A stretch of DNA of 19,172 nucleotides. Source: an uncultured Bacilli bacterium. GTDB taxonomy: Bacteria; Bacillota_I; Bacilli_A; RF39; UBA660. The notes beneath the pieces were generated by a model. The model worked only from the letters and a program-made list of their open reading frames with translations. It ran no database searches and was not told the origin of the DNA. Position numbers and translations under genes: made by a program. The stretch lies in assembly GCA_947600015.1 (NCBI GenBank), contig CANQFX010000019.1, positions 1 through 19,172 of the forward strand. The letters run 5' to 3'. Within the stretch, counting starts at the first letter, position 1. Every line of letters starts with the position of its first letter. Shown here piece by piece: positions 7,275-13,210 of the stretch.

Positions 7275-7295
7275 CTATGACAAAAAATGTCATGG
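7275..7295 (+). promoter_or_regulatory. Hairpin in the rpmE leader
   Basis: ATGACA (7277-7282) and TGTCAT (7288-7293) form a perfect stem around five A, extended by a T-G and a C-G pair. It lies just before the SD (GGAAGGAGAG). L31 leaders in Firmicutes are known candidate autoregulatory RNAs; whether this one belongs to that motif is not shown by the sequence. Confidence 0.45.
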
Positions 7296-7311
7296 CGGAA
7301 GGAGAGATAAT

Positions 7312-7527
7312 ATGAAAAAAGGAATTCATCCAGAAACAAAAGATTGTACAGTTACTTGTGCATGTGGTGAAACATTCCAAGTAAAATCAACAAAATCAGA
7401 AATTAACGTAGAAGTATGTTCTAAATGCCATCCATTTTATACTGGAAAACAAAGTAGAGCATCACGTGCTGGACGTGTAGATAAATTCAATAAGAAATAT
7501 GGATTTACTCAAAAAGAAGAAGCATAA
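7312..7527 (+). CDS. rpmE: 50S ribosomal protein L31, zinc-binding type
   Basis: The 71-aa product is the L31 protein at the interface of the ribosomal subunits. It is the zinc-containing (C+) form: Cys16, Cys18, Cys36 and Cys39 (CAC and CSKC), followed by the signature HPFYTG at 40-45 and a basic C-terminal half (SRASRAGRVDKFNKKYGF). In organisms with both types, this form is replaced by a zinc-free paralogue under zinc starvation; no second copy is in this window. A strong SD, a near-consensus promoter and its own terminator make it a single-gene unit. rpmE lies in the same rpoE-prfA neighbourhood in B. subtilis, there downstream of rho, which is not present here. Confidence 0.96.
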   Translation: MKKGIHPETKDCTVTCACGETFQVKSTKSEINVEVCSKCHPFYTGKQSRASRAGRVDKFNKKYGFTQKEEA

Positions 7528-7528
7528 T

Positions 7529-7558
7529 AAAAAGGTCATGATAAAAATGACTTTTTTT
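7529..7558 (+). terminator. Intrinsic terminator of rpmE
   Basis: AAAAAGGTCAT (7529-7539) pairs with ATGACTTTTTT (from 7547) with one G-T pair and a 7-nt loop, ending in a T run. It begins 1 nt after the stop codon. Confidence 0.85.
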
Positions 7559-7666
7559 GTGTCCTTTTTCACTAAAAATTGAATTAATAATCAAAAAAAT
7601 GACCTAGCATTATATAAAAATAAATAGTATAATAAAATAAAATAATGTGAAGAAAGGAATACATGG

Positions 7667-8170
7667 ATGGAAAAAAGAAAAGAGGAAAATCAAAAAAGAA
7701 TAGGTGAACAATTCCTCATAATTAGAGAATTATTATGTATGACACAGGGAGATTTTGCAGATATATTCGGAATTCCGAAAGACAGTGTAAAACAGTTAGA
7801 ACAAAAAGAAGACCTTTCGGAAATATCAATTGATATATTATTAGCATTGTATTATGGTACATTGCAAATCGCAACGGGAGAGTATTATGATTCATTTACC
7901 AAAAGCTATGTGCAAGAAGTCTCCAATATAATAAATAAAAATCTATATCAGCGAATTGAAAAAGGAGATACTTTATCTATTACACTAGAATCTGTAAAAG
8001 ATAAAACATTATCTCAAAAATTAAAAAATGTGTATAAAGAGGAAAGAGAACTTTATTTACAAGAAGAAAAACATAATCAAAACCGTTTGCAAGAAAAACT
8101 AGAACAAATTTATAAGGAACAAAGAAAAATAGAAAGGGCAAAGGTTCTTCACAAAAAAATCGTAAACTAA
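7667..8170 (+). CDS. Cro/CI-type HTH protein with C-terminal coiled coil
   Basis: Residues about 11-65 of this 167-aa protein look like a Cro/CI (XRE) helix-turn-helix: RIGEQFLIIRELLCMTQGDFADIFGIPKDSVKQLEQ, followed by a helix corresponding to the last part of the domain (SIDILLALYYGT). A middle part (70-110) has no recognised domain. The last 50 residues are highly charged (ERELYLQEE...LQEKLEQIYKEQRK) and probably form a coiled coil. Its DNA target is unknown. It stands alone between rpmE and the rpiB group, with its own terminator; a candidate -10 (TATAAT, 7628-7633) is 34 nt upstream. The SD is AGAAAGG. No B. subtilis gene in this neighbourhood corresponds to it. Confidence 0.65.
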   Translation: MEKRKEENQKRIGEQFLIIRELLCMTQGDFADIFGIPKDSVKQLEQKEDLSEISIDILLALYYGTLQIATGEYYDSFTKSYVQEVSNIINKNLYQRIEKGDTLSITLESVKDKTLSQKLKNVYKEERELYLQEEKHNQNRLQEKLEQIYKEQRKIERAKVLHKKIVN

Positions 8171-8189
8171 ACTGCTAAAAAGCAGTTTT
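8168..8189 (+). terminator. Intrinsic terminator of the HTH gene
   Basis: TAAACTGCT (8168-8176) and AGCAGTTTA (8181-8189) form a perfect 9-bp stem with an AAAA loop; the stop codon is the first triplet of the stem. The T-rich tail is weak (TTTTAAATTT). Confidence 0.65.
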
Positions 8190-8212
8190 AAATTTATAAA
8201 AGCAACAGAAAA

Positions 8213-8221
8213 TGTTATAAT
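8213..8221 (+). promoter_or_regulatory. Extended -10 promoter of the rpiB group
   Basis: TGTTATAAT, a TGn extension with perfect TATAAT. An ATG at 8223 would lie before the transcript starts, which supports the ATG at 8241 as the real start of the next gene. Confidence 0.6.
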
Positions 8222-8240
8222 AATGAAGGGAAATAGTTAC

Positions 8241-8792
8241 ATGAAAATGTTAAAAGAAGTACAAAGAGAAATACAAGAATCTCAATTAGAAAACGAAAAA
8301 CAGGAATATCTGAGGCAATTAGATTTATTAAATACAAATCGTATTGCCAAAAGAATCATTGAAAGAATGCAAGGAGAATCAATTGAAAAAATATACTACC
8401 AGATAGCAAAAGAAGAACTGAAACATACAAGTAACTCCTTTTTCCCTGGAGATATTGTGATATTGTATCCTACTTTAAAAGAGCAATCTTCTAAAAAAAT
8501 AATTACTTGTGACTTTTCTGGTGCAATTATTTATCCCAAAAGTCTTTATATCAATTACCGCCCTTTATTAGAAAATATAAGTAAACATACAACTTATGTT
8601 TTAGAAAAAACCATAAAAATAGAAACAAGTTATGCTGACTGTCTACCAAGAAATATAGAAGAATTAGAAGAGTTAGAAACAAATATGCTTTTAGAAAAAT
8701 ATGATGAACAAAAGAAAATAGATTTTTCCCATTTTAATCAAAGAATGGGTGGAAAAATATATTTAAAACAATTAAAGAAGGAGAGCAAATGA
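8241..8792 (+). CDS. Hypothetical protein, first gene of the rpiB operon
   Basis: I do not recognise this 183-aa soluble protein. Residues 1-60 are strongly charged and probably helical (LKEVQREIQESQLENEKQEYL). A middle segment looks compact and mixed alpha/beta (SFFPGDIVILYPTL, then IITCDFSGAIIYPKSLYINYRPLL at about 87-110). The C-terminus is basic (GGKIYLKQLKKESK). Cys90 and Cys134 are the only Cys. The start is chosen at 8241 because GAAGGG lies upstream and the earlier ATG (8223) falls only 1 nt after a -10 box. The gene overlaps rpiB by 4 nt (ATGA), so it is co-translated with it. In B. subtilis, ywlE (arginine phosphatase) precedes rpiB, but I see no CX5R motif here, so it is not that protein. 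Confidence 0.65.
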   Translation: MKMLKEVQREIQESQLENEKQEYLRQLDLLNTNRIAKRIIERMQGESIEKIYYQIAKEELKHTSNSFFPGDIVILYPTLKEQSSKKIITCDFSGAIIYPKSLYINYRPLLENISKHTTYVLEKTIKIETSYADCLPRNIEELEELETNMLLEKYDEQKKIDFSHFNQRMGGKIYLKQLKKESK

Positions 8793-9235
8793 AAATAGGA
8801 ATTGTAAGTGACCATAGAGGTTATGAATTAAAACAAAAAATAATACAAAACTTAGAAAAAGAAGATTATGAGATAATTGATTTTGGAGCAAATTCAAAAG
8901 AGTTAACAGATTATCCAGATTATGCATTTTTGCTAGGAAAAGAGGTGGCAAATCAAAACGTCGATTATGGAGTTGCCATATGTGGATCTGGAATTGGAAT
9001 GAGCATTGCTTGTAATAAAGTAAAAGGGATACGATGCGCCAAAGTATCAAATGTAGAAGAAGCAAGAATGACAAGAAATGATAATGATGCCAATATCGTA
9101 ACATTTGGTGAAAAATTAGAATTAGAAGAAGCATTAGAAATTATAAAAAATTTTATTACTACTCCTTTTTCAAGAGTAGAAAGGTATAAACGTCGAATCA
9201 ATAAGATAAAAGAATATGAGGAACAAAACAAATGA
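8789..9235 (+). CDS. rpiB: Ribose 5-phosphate isomerase B family
   Basis: The 148-aa protein belongs to the RpiB/LacA/LacB family of sugar-phosphate isomerases; RpiB interconverts ribose 5-phosphate and ribulose 5-phosphate. Visible are SDHRGYELK (7-15), DYPDYA (41-46), and the active-site ICGSGIGMSIACNKVKGIRCA with catalytic Cys65. Near the usual HNDAN the sequence is RNDNDAN (96-102), so the ring-opening His of characterised RpiB (His99 in E. coli) seems to be Asp98. This may mean altered ring opening or a different sugar phosphate. It overlaps its neighbours on both sides by ATGA, typical of a tightly coupled operon. Position agrees with ywlF (rpiB) of B. subtilis. Confidence 0.88.
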   Translation: MKIGIVSDHRGYELKQKIIQNLEKEDYEIIDFGANSKELTDYPDYAFLLGKEVANQNVDYGVAICGSGIGMSIACNKVKGIRCAKVSNVEEARMTRNDNDANIVTFGEKLELEEALEIIKNFITTPFSRVERYKRRINKIKEYEEQNK

Positions 9236-9429
9236 ATGGAAAGTTTTTCTTATATGTTGTAGTAACTATGTTAGTAATATGGGCAATGGACGCGATTAAT
9301 ATCAATCAAATTTTTAAAAAAAATAAAGTAATGCAAGCACGGATTTTTTATTTTTTGTTAGGAATTTCTATGATTTATTTAGTAACTAATTTCTTAATGG
9401 ATTTATTTACTTCTACAAAATTTTTTTAA
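9232..9429 (+). CDS. Small membrane protein, DUF1146/YwzB family
   Basis: This 65-aa protein has two hydrophobic helices (about 3-22 and 38-58) separated by a basic loop (QIFKKNKVMQARIFY). The pattern WAMDAININQIFKK...ARIFYFLLGISMIYLVTNFLMDLF matches the DUF1146 family (YwzB of B. subtilis), whose role is unknown. In B. subtilis ywzB lies between the atp operon and spoIID/spoIIQ; here it directly precedes spoIIQ, with the ATP synthase genes absent. The start overlaps the rpiB stop (ATGA at 9232-9235). It ends with an AU-rich hairpin and T run. Confidence 0.75.
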   Translation: MNGKFFLYVVVTMLVIWAMDAININQIFKKNKVMQARIFYFLLGISMIYLVTNFLMDLFTSTKFF

Positions 9430-9452
9430 AAGAAGTATAAATCTTTTTTTTT
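9428..9452 (+). terminator. Weak AU-rich terminator of the rpiB operon
   Basis: AAAAGA (9428-9433) and TCTTTT (9442-9447) flank an 8-nt loop and end in a run of nine T. The stem has only one G-C pair. Confidence 0.4.
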
Positions 9453-9462
9453 GGTAAAAACT
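9435..9462 (+). promoter_or_regulatory. Candidate sigma F-type promoter of spoIIQ
   Basis: GTATA (9435-9439), 13 bp, and GGTAAAAACT (9453-9462) resemble the sigma F consensus GYWTA with GGnrAnAnTw, but the spacer is about 2 bp short and the last T is a C. spoIIQ is sigma F-dependent in B. subtilis. No sigma A promoter is seen here. Confidence 0.3.
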
Positions 9463-9480
9463 GATAATGAGGTGAAGAAA

Positions 9481-10122
9481 ATGAAAAAAAGGAAACTAAA
9501 ATCTTATGTAGTTCCAACAATCATAGTCGGAGTAATTATTGCTTTATTTTTTACTAGTGTAATAATTAATAATCGAGGACAAAGTTTAGAAGCAGAGGAA
9601 CAAAATCTAAATTACGTATCACAGACAATCCTAGGAAATGATATTGCCGTAATTAATACGGAAACAAAAGTGATTAATCCTTATACCGATTCTGCTGTAA
9701 CAATTGGAAAATATTATTATGATTATAAGGCAGAGTCTGCAAATCAGGAAAAATCTATCATTTACCATGATGATACTTATTTACAAAATTCTGGAATTGA
9801 TTTTACAAGTGAAAATGTCTTTGATGTAGTTGCAATTTTACCAGGTACAGTAACGGAGGTAAAGGAAGACGAAACACTAGGAAAAATTATAGAGATTAAA
9901 CATGATAATGACTATATTTCTATTTATCAAAGTTTAGGAGAAATCTCTGTAAAAAAAGGAGATAATGTAACTCAAGGACAGGTAATAGGAAAAAGTGGAA
10001 CAAATGAATTAGATAAAGAAATGGGTAATCATTTACATTTCGAACTTTATATAGGTGGACAAGTAGTAGATCCAACTCTATACTTAAACAAAGAACTTTC
10101 TGAATCACAAAATAAAGAGTAA
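9481..10122 (+). CDS. spoIIQ: Stage II sporulation protein Q, M23-like domain
   Basis: SpoIIQ is a forespore membrane protein that pairs with SpoIIIAH to form the channel bridging forespore and mother cell. The 213-aa product has a basic N-terminus, one transmembrane helix (about 9-29), a linker, and a LytM/M23-like domain from about residue 95. The motif that normally reads HxGxD is NSGID (103-107), so a zinc-ligand His is Asn103; HLHFE (184-188) is intact. A degenerate LytM site is also known in B. subtilis SpoIIQ, so this copy is more likely structural than a hydrolase. The start at ATG 9481 is chosen because GAGGTG lies just before it; an in-frame TTG at 9451 has no SD. Its order before mbl matches B. 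subtilis, without spoIIID between. Confidence 0.85.
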   Translation: MKKRKLKSYVVPTIIVGVIIALFFTSVIINNRGQSLEAEEQNLNYVSQTILGNDIAVINTETKVINPYTDSAVTIGKYYYDYKAESANQEKSIIYHDDTYLQNSGIDFTSENVFDVVAILPGTVTEVKEDETLGKIIEIKHDNDYISIYQSLGEISVKKGDNVTQGQVIGKSGTNELDKEMGNHLHFELYIGGQVVDPTLYLNKELSESQNKE

Positions 10123-10136
10123 TCACTCTTTTTTTT
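10114..10136 (+). terminator. Intrinsic terminator of spoIIQ
   Basis: AAAGAGT (10114-10120) and ACTCTTT (10125-10131) pair perfectly around AATC, followed by T. The stop codon spans the end of the 5' arm and the loop. Confidence 0.85.
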
Positions 10137-10185
10137 CATAAAATAAAAAAAACTTAATATATTCTATTATAAATAAGAGAAAATA

Positions 10186-10194
10186 TGGTAAAAT
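10186..10194 (+). promoter_or_regulatory. Extended -10 promoter of mbl
   Basis: TGGTAAAAT within TATGGTAAAAT (10184-10194), 27 nt before the start codon. The same 11-mer occurs before agrA at 12417. No clear -35 box. Confidence 0.5.
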
Positions 10195-10220
10195 ATTAAT
10201 GACGAAAAGGATGTGATATC

Positions 10221-11216
10221 ATGTTGGCCAAAGATATTGGAATTGACTTAGGAACAGCTAATGTTCTAATTTACATAAAAGGACAAGGAATTGTCTTAAA
10301 TGAGCCCAGTATTGTTGCAATTGATACAGACAGTAAACGAGTAATTGCCGTAGGGACAGAAGCAAATGAAATGTTGGGAAGAACGCCAGGAAAAGTAAAA
10401 GCAATTAAACCAATGAAAGATGGAGTGATTGCTGACTTTGAAGTGACTGAAATTATGCTAAATTCATTTATTAAAAAGATTAAAGCAAAAAATTTATTTT
10501 CTAGACCAAGAATTTTAATTTGCTGTCCTACAAATATTACTCCTGTAGAAAAGAATGCAATCAAAGAAGCTGCAGAAAGAACAGGGGCAAGAAAAGTATA
10601 TATTGAAGAAGAACCAAAAGTTGCTGCAATAGGAGCGGGAATGGATATTTCAAAACCAACTGCTAACATGGTTGTAGATATTGGTGGAGGAACGACCGAT
10701 ATTGCTATTTTATCTTTAAATGGAATTGTTTCTTCTGCCTCTATTCGTATTGCTGGAAATGTATTTGATCAAGATATTATCAAATATATTAAAGATAAAT
10801 ATAAATTATTGATAGGAGAAAGAACGGCAGAAGATATTAAAATAAATTTTGCTAATATTTATAAGCCAGAGAAGAAAGAAAAAATTGAAGTAAGAGGAAG
10901 AAATTTAATTACAGGATTACCACATACAATCGAAATTAATCAAGAAGAAACGCAAGAAGCTTTAAAGGAAAGTGTTACGAAAATTATAAAAGCCACAACA
11001 AATGTATTAGAGCAGACTCCTCCAGAATTATCAGGAGATATTGTGGAAAAGGGAATCGTTTTAACAGGCGGAGGAGCACTATTAAAAGGATTATCTGAAG
11101 TACTAGAAGAAGAATTAAAAGTTCCAATCTTAACAGCAGAATCTCCATTGACTTGTGTAGTAGAAGGAACGGGAACATTATTAGAAAATATAAAATTATT
11201 AGAAGAGGACCAATAA
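10221..11216 (+). CDS. mbl: MreB-family cell-shape protein Mbl
   Basis: This 331-aa actin homologue forms membrane-associated filaments that organise the cell-wall elongation machinery. The actin-fold motifs are all visible: phosphate 1 DIGIDLGTANVLIY (5-18), KDGVIADFEVTE, PRILICCPTNITPVEK, EEEPKVAAIGAGMDI, phosphate 2 DIGGGTTDIAI (from about 154), and the adenosine motif TGGGALLKG. Near-identity in several blocks and the location after spoIIQ point to Mbl rather than MreB or MreBH. Together with tagO and murZ this implies a rod-like cell with a real wall. The SD is AAGGATGTGAT. The gene ends in a terminator that includes its own stop codon. Confidence 0.92.
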   Translation: MLAKDIGIDLGTANVLIYIKGQGIVLNEPSIVAIDTDSKRVIAVGTEANEMLGRTPGKVKAIKPMKDGVIADFEVTEIMLNSFIKKIKAKNLFSRPRILICCPTNITPVEKNAIKEAAERTGARKVYIEEEPKVAAIGAGMDISKPTANMVVDIGGGTTDIAILSLNGIVSSASIRIAGNVFDQDIIKYIKDKYKLLIGERTAEDIKINFANIYKPEKKEKIEVRGRNLITGLPHTIEINQEETQEALKESVTKIIKATTNVLEQTPPELSGDIVEKGIVLTGGGALLKGLSEVLEEELKVPILTAESPLTCVVEGTGTLLENIKLLEEDQ

Positions 11217-11229
11217 CAATTGGTTTTTT
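11209..11229 (+). terminator. Intrinsic terminator of mbl
   Basis: ACCAAT (11209-11214) and ATTGGT (11219-11224) pair around AACA, followed by six T in all. The stop codon TAA begins in the stem and runs into the loop. Confidence 0.75.
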
Positions 11230-11231
11230 CT

Positions 11232-11259
11232 TTGCGATTTAGTAGAGATTTGATATAAT
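11232..11259 (+). promoter_or_regulatory. Promoter of tagO
   Basis: TTGCGA (11232-11237), a 16-bp spacer, and TGATATAAT (TGn plus perfect TATAAT, 11251-11259), 22 nt before the start codon. Confidence 0.65.
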
Positions 11260-11281
11260 TTTTATAGAAAGAAGGAAAAAT

Positions 11282-12379
11282 ATGAGAAGTCAAATTTTAG
11301 ATGCTAGTAAAATTGTATTAGTGACATTTATATTTTCAGCAATAATTATGATATTAATGAAAAAGGTTGCGGCACATATTGGAGCAATGGACATCCCAAG
11401 AGCAGAAGAAGGACATCGCCATATTCATAAAGTGACGACTCCTAAATTAGGAGGGGTAGGGATTTTCTTAGCATTCTTGCTAGGATATATGCTATTTGGA
11501 GAACAAAGTATTCGTATGAATTCTATTTTAATAGGAAGTTTTATTATTATATTAATGGGTATCATTGATGATATAAAATCAGTAAAAGCCTATTATAAAC
11601 TGATTGGCCACATTATAGCAGCATCAGTAATTGTTTTCTATGGAGGCATTTTATTAAATAATATTACAGCATTTGGTTTTACCTTCGATTTTGGTATTTG
11701 GGCATATCCAATCACGATATTATTTATTGTCGCATGTACGAACATTATTAACTTAATTGATGGATTAGATGGATTAAGTGGTGGAATCTGTAGTATTTTC
11801 TATCTAACGATAGGAATTATTGGTTTTTATCAAGGTCGTTATGGAAGTTTGGTTATGATATTGACATTTATTATGCTGGGTTCTACGTTAGGATTTTTAT
11901 TTCATAATTTCTATCCTGCCAAAATTTTTGCAGGTGACTGTGCTACTTTTATGGGATTTACAATTGCCGTAATTACATTATTAGAGTTTAAAGGTCCGGC
12001 ATTAATCTCGTTCTTTGTACCAGTAACTATTTTAGCAATTCCAATATTAGATACTTTATTTGCGATTATTCGAAGGCTTCTCAAAGGACAAGATCCATTT
12101 ACAGCAGATAGACAGCATCTTCATCATCAACTATTGGGAATGAATTTTTCACAACGCACCACAGTACTAATTATTTATGGTATTAATATCTTATTTGCTG
12201 CGGCTTCAATTCTTTATACACTAAAAGATCCCGCCGTTGGACGAATGATTTATATTGTTTTGTTTATTCTTGTATTATGGTTTGTATTTCATACTTCGAT
12301 TATTTCAGATAAAAATCCAAAAAGGACAGAGAAAATAAAGGAAAAACTAAAAATTTCTCATAAGAAAAGAGCGAAATAA
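11282..12379 (+). CDS. tagO: Undecaprenyl-phosphate GlcNAc-1-phosphate transferase, TagO/WecA-like
   Basis: The 365-aa polytopic membrane protein (about 10 helices) belongs to the MraY/WecA family, which starts synthesis of teichoic acids or other wall glycopolymers by loading a sugar phosphate onto undecaprenyl phosphate. Family landmarks are HKVTTPKLGGVGIFLAF (49-65), Asp96-Asp97 in GIIDDIKS, NIINLIDGLDGLSGG (154-168), and DRQHLHHQLL (276-285), the WecA/TagO rather than MraY pattern. The usual GDTGS-type block is GDCATF (218-223): Thr-Gly replaced by Cys-Ala. The N-terminal loop AEEGHRHIHK has an extra His-rich stretch. The C-terminus is basic. In B. subtilis tagO lies between mbl and hpf/secA, as here. 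No other teichoic acid genes are next to it. Confidence 0.87.
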   Translation: MRSQILDASKIVLVTFIFSAIIMILMKKVAAHIGAMDIPRAEEGHRHIHKVTTPKLGGVGIFLAFLLGYMLFGEQSIRMNSILIGSFIIILMGIIDDIKSVKAYYKLIGHIIAASVIVFYGGILLNNITAFGFTFDFGIWAYPITILFIVACTNIINLIDGLDGLSGGICSIFYLTIGIIGFYQGRYGSLVMILTFIMLGSTLGFLFHNFYPAKIFAGDCATFMGFTIAVITLLEFKGPALISFFVPVTILAIPILDTLFAIIRRLLKGQDPFTADRQHLHHQLLGMNFSQRTTVLIIYGINILFAAASILYTLKDPAVGRMIYIVLFILVLWFVFHTSIISDKNPKRTEKIKEKLKISHKKRAK

Positions 12380-12399
12380 TCGTTCTTTTTCTTTTTTTT
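12365..12399 (+). terminator. Intrinsic terminator of tagO
   Basis: AAAAGAGCGA (12365-12374) pairs with TCGTTCTTTT (12380-12389) with one G-T pair. The 5-nt loop contains the stop codon, and two T runs follow. Confidence 0.85.
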
Positions 12400-12427
12400 G
12401 TAAAAAATTGGAAAATTATGGTAAAAT
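12398..12427 (+). promoter_or_regulatory. Promoter of agrA-agrC
   Basis: TTGTAA (12398-12403), an 18-bp spacer, and TGGTAAAAT (12419-12427) inside TATGGTAAAAT, the same 11-mer as upstream of mbl. I see no AgrA-type direct repeats (consensus near ACAGTTAAG) here. The -35 overlaps the T tail of the tagO terminator. Confidence 0.55.
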
Positions 12428-12478
12428 ATATACGCACGACGGACAAGGCATAAAAACAAGAAAAAGGGAGGTGAAAAG

Positions 12479-13210
12479 ATGATTAATTTTATAATATGCG
12501 AAGATGAGTCAATACTTTGTGATAAATATAAACATGAAATTGATAAATTTATGATGCAATATGATATTGATTATAAGTGTCACATTTATAAAGGATACAC
12601 GGAATCTTGGAAAGAATATGCCCAAAAAGAAGATGGTTTTAAAATTTATATATTAGATATTAAAACAGAAAATGGTTCAGGGTTAGATGCAGCGAGATTA
12701 ATTAGAGAAGAATATGATGATTGGGTTTCAATGATAATTATCATTACTGCATATTCTCAATATAAATATGATGCTCTAGGAAAACGATTAATGTTAGTTG
12801 ACTTTATTAATAAATTAGATAATTGCAGTGAAAATTTGCACAAAGCTTTATCTATTTGCATGAAAAATTATGATAAAAGACCAAAAACACTAAGATATGT
12901 ATATAAAAATATCGCTTATAATATTGCTTTAGGTCAAATTAATTATATTGAAAAAGAATTAGATATGAAACGATGTATCATAAAAACAACTTCAGATGAA
13001 TTTTATATTCCAGGATCATTAAATAATGTAATGAAGAAACTAGATAACAGATTTATTAAGTGTAGTAGAAGTACCATTGTTAATACAGAAAGAATTGAAA
13101 GTTATAATATAAAAACAAATGTGATTACTTTTAAAGATAAAGAAACTTTAGATGCAGTTTCAAGAGATAAAAGAAAGGAAGTGATAAATCATGTTAGAGG
13201 TATTTGTTGA
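12479..13210 (+). CDS. agrA: AgrA-type LytTR response regulator
   Basis: The 243-aa protein has an N-terminal receiver domain: acidic pair Glu8-Asp9, phosphoacceptor Asp60 in YILDIKTENGSGLDAA, Thr90 and Lys112. It has a C-terminal LytTR DNA-binding domain (about 140-240), with IALGQINYIEKELD, a block with FIKCSRSTIVNTERIE, and a final basic helix. AgrA-type regulators bind pairs of 9-bp direct repeats to activate the agr operon and effectors. The histidine kinase gene overlaps its end by 20 nt, with SD AAGGAAGTGAT inside agrA, so the two are coupled. The start is set by GGGAGGTG. The name agrA rests on the complete agr set nearby (kinase, AgrB, AgrD); the genes they control are unknown. Confidence 0.85.
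   Translation: MINFIICEDESILCDKYKHEIDKFMMQYDIDYKCHIYKGYTESWKEYAQKEDGFKIYILDIKTENGSGLDAARLIREEYDDWVSMIIIITAYSQYKYDALGKRLMLVDFINKLDNCSENLHKALSICMKNYDKRPKTLRYVYKNIAYNIALGQINYIEKELDMKRCIIKTTSDEFYIPGSLNNVMKKLDNRFIKCSRSTIVNTERIESYNIKTNVITFKDKETLDAVSRDKRKEVINHVRGIC

Noticed and set aside
8772..9134. 120-codon antisense frame over rpiB
   Set aside because: Leu- and His-rich low-complexity translation opposite a clear RpiB gene; no ribosome site.
8789..9235. Possible reassignment of TGA to Trp, as in Mycoplasma
   Set aside because: Trp is always TGG in the real genes, and TGA closes two genes at ATGA overlaps with their neighbours, with normal protein ends.
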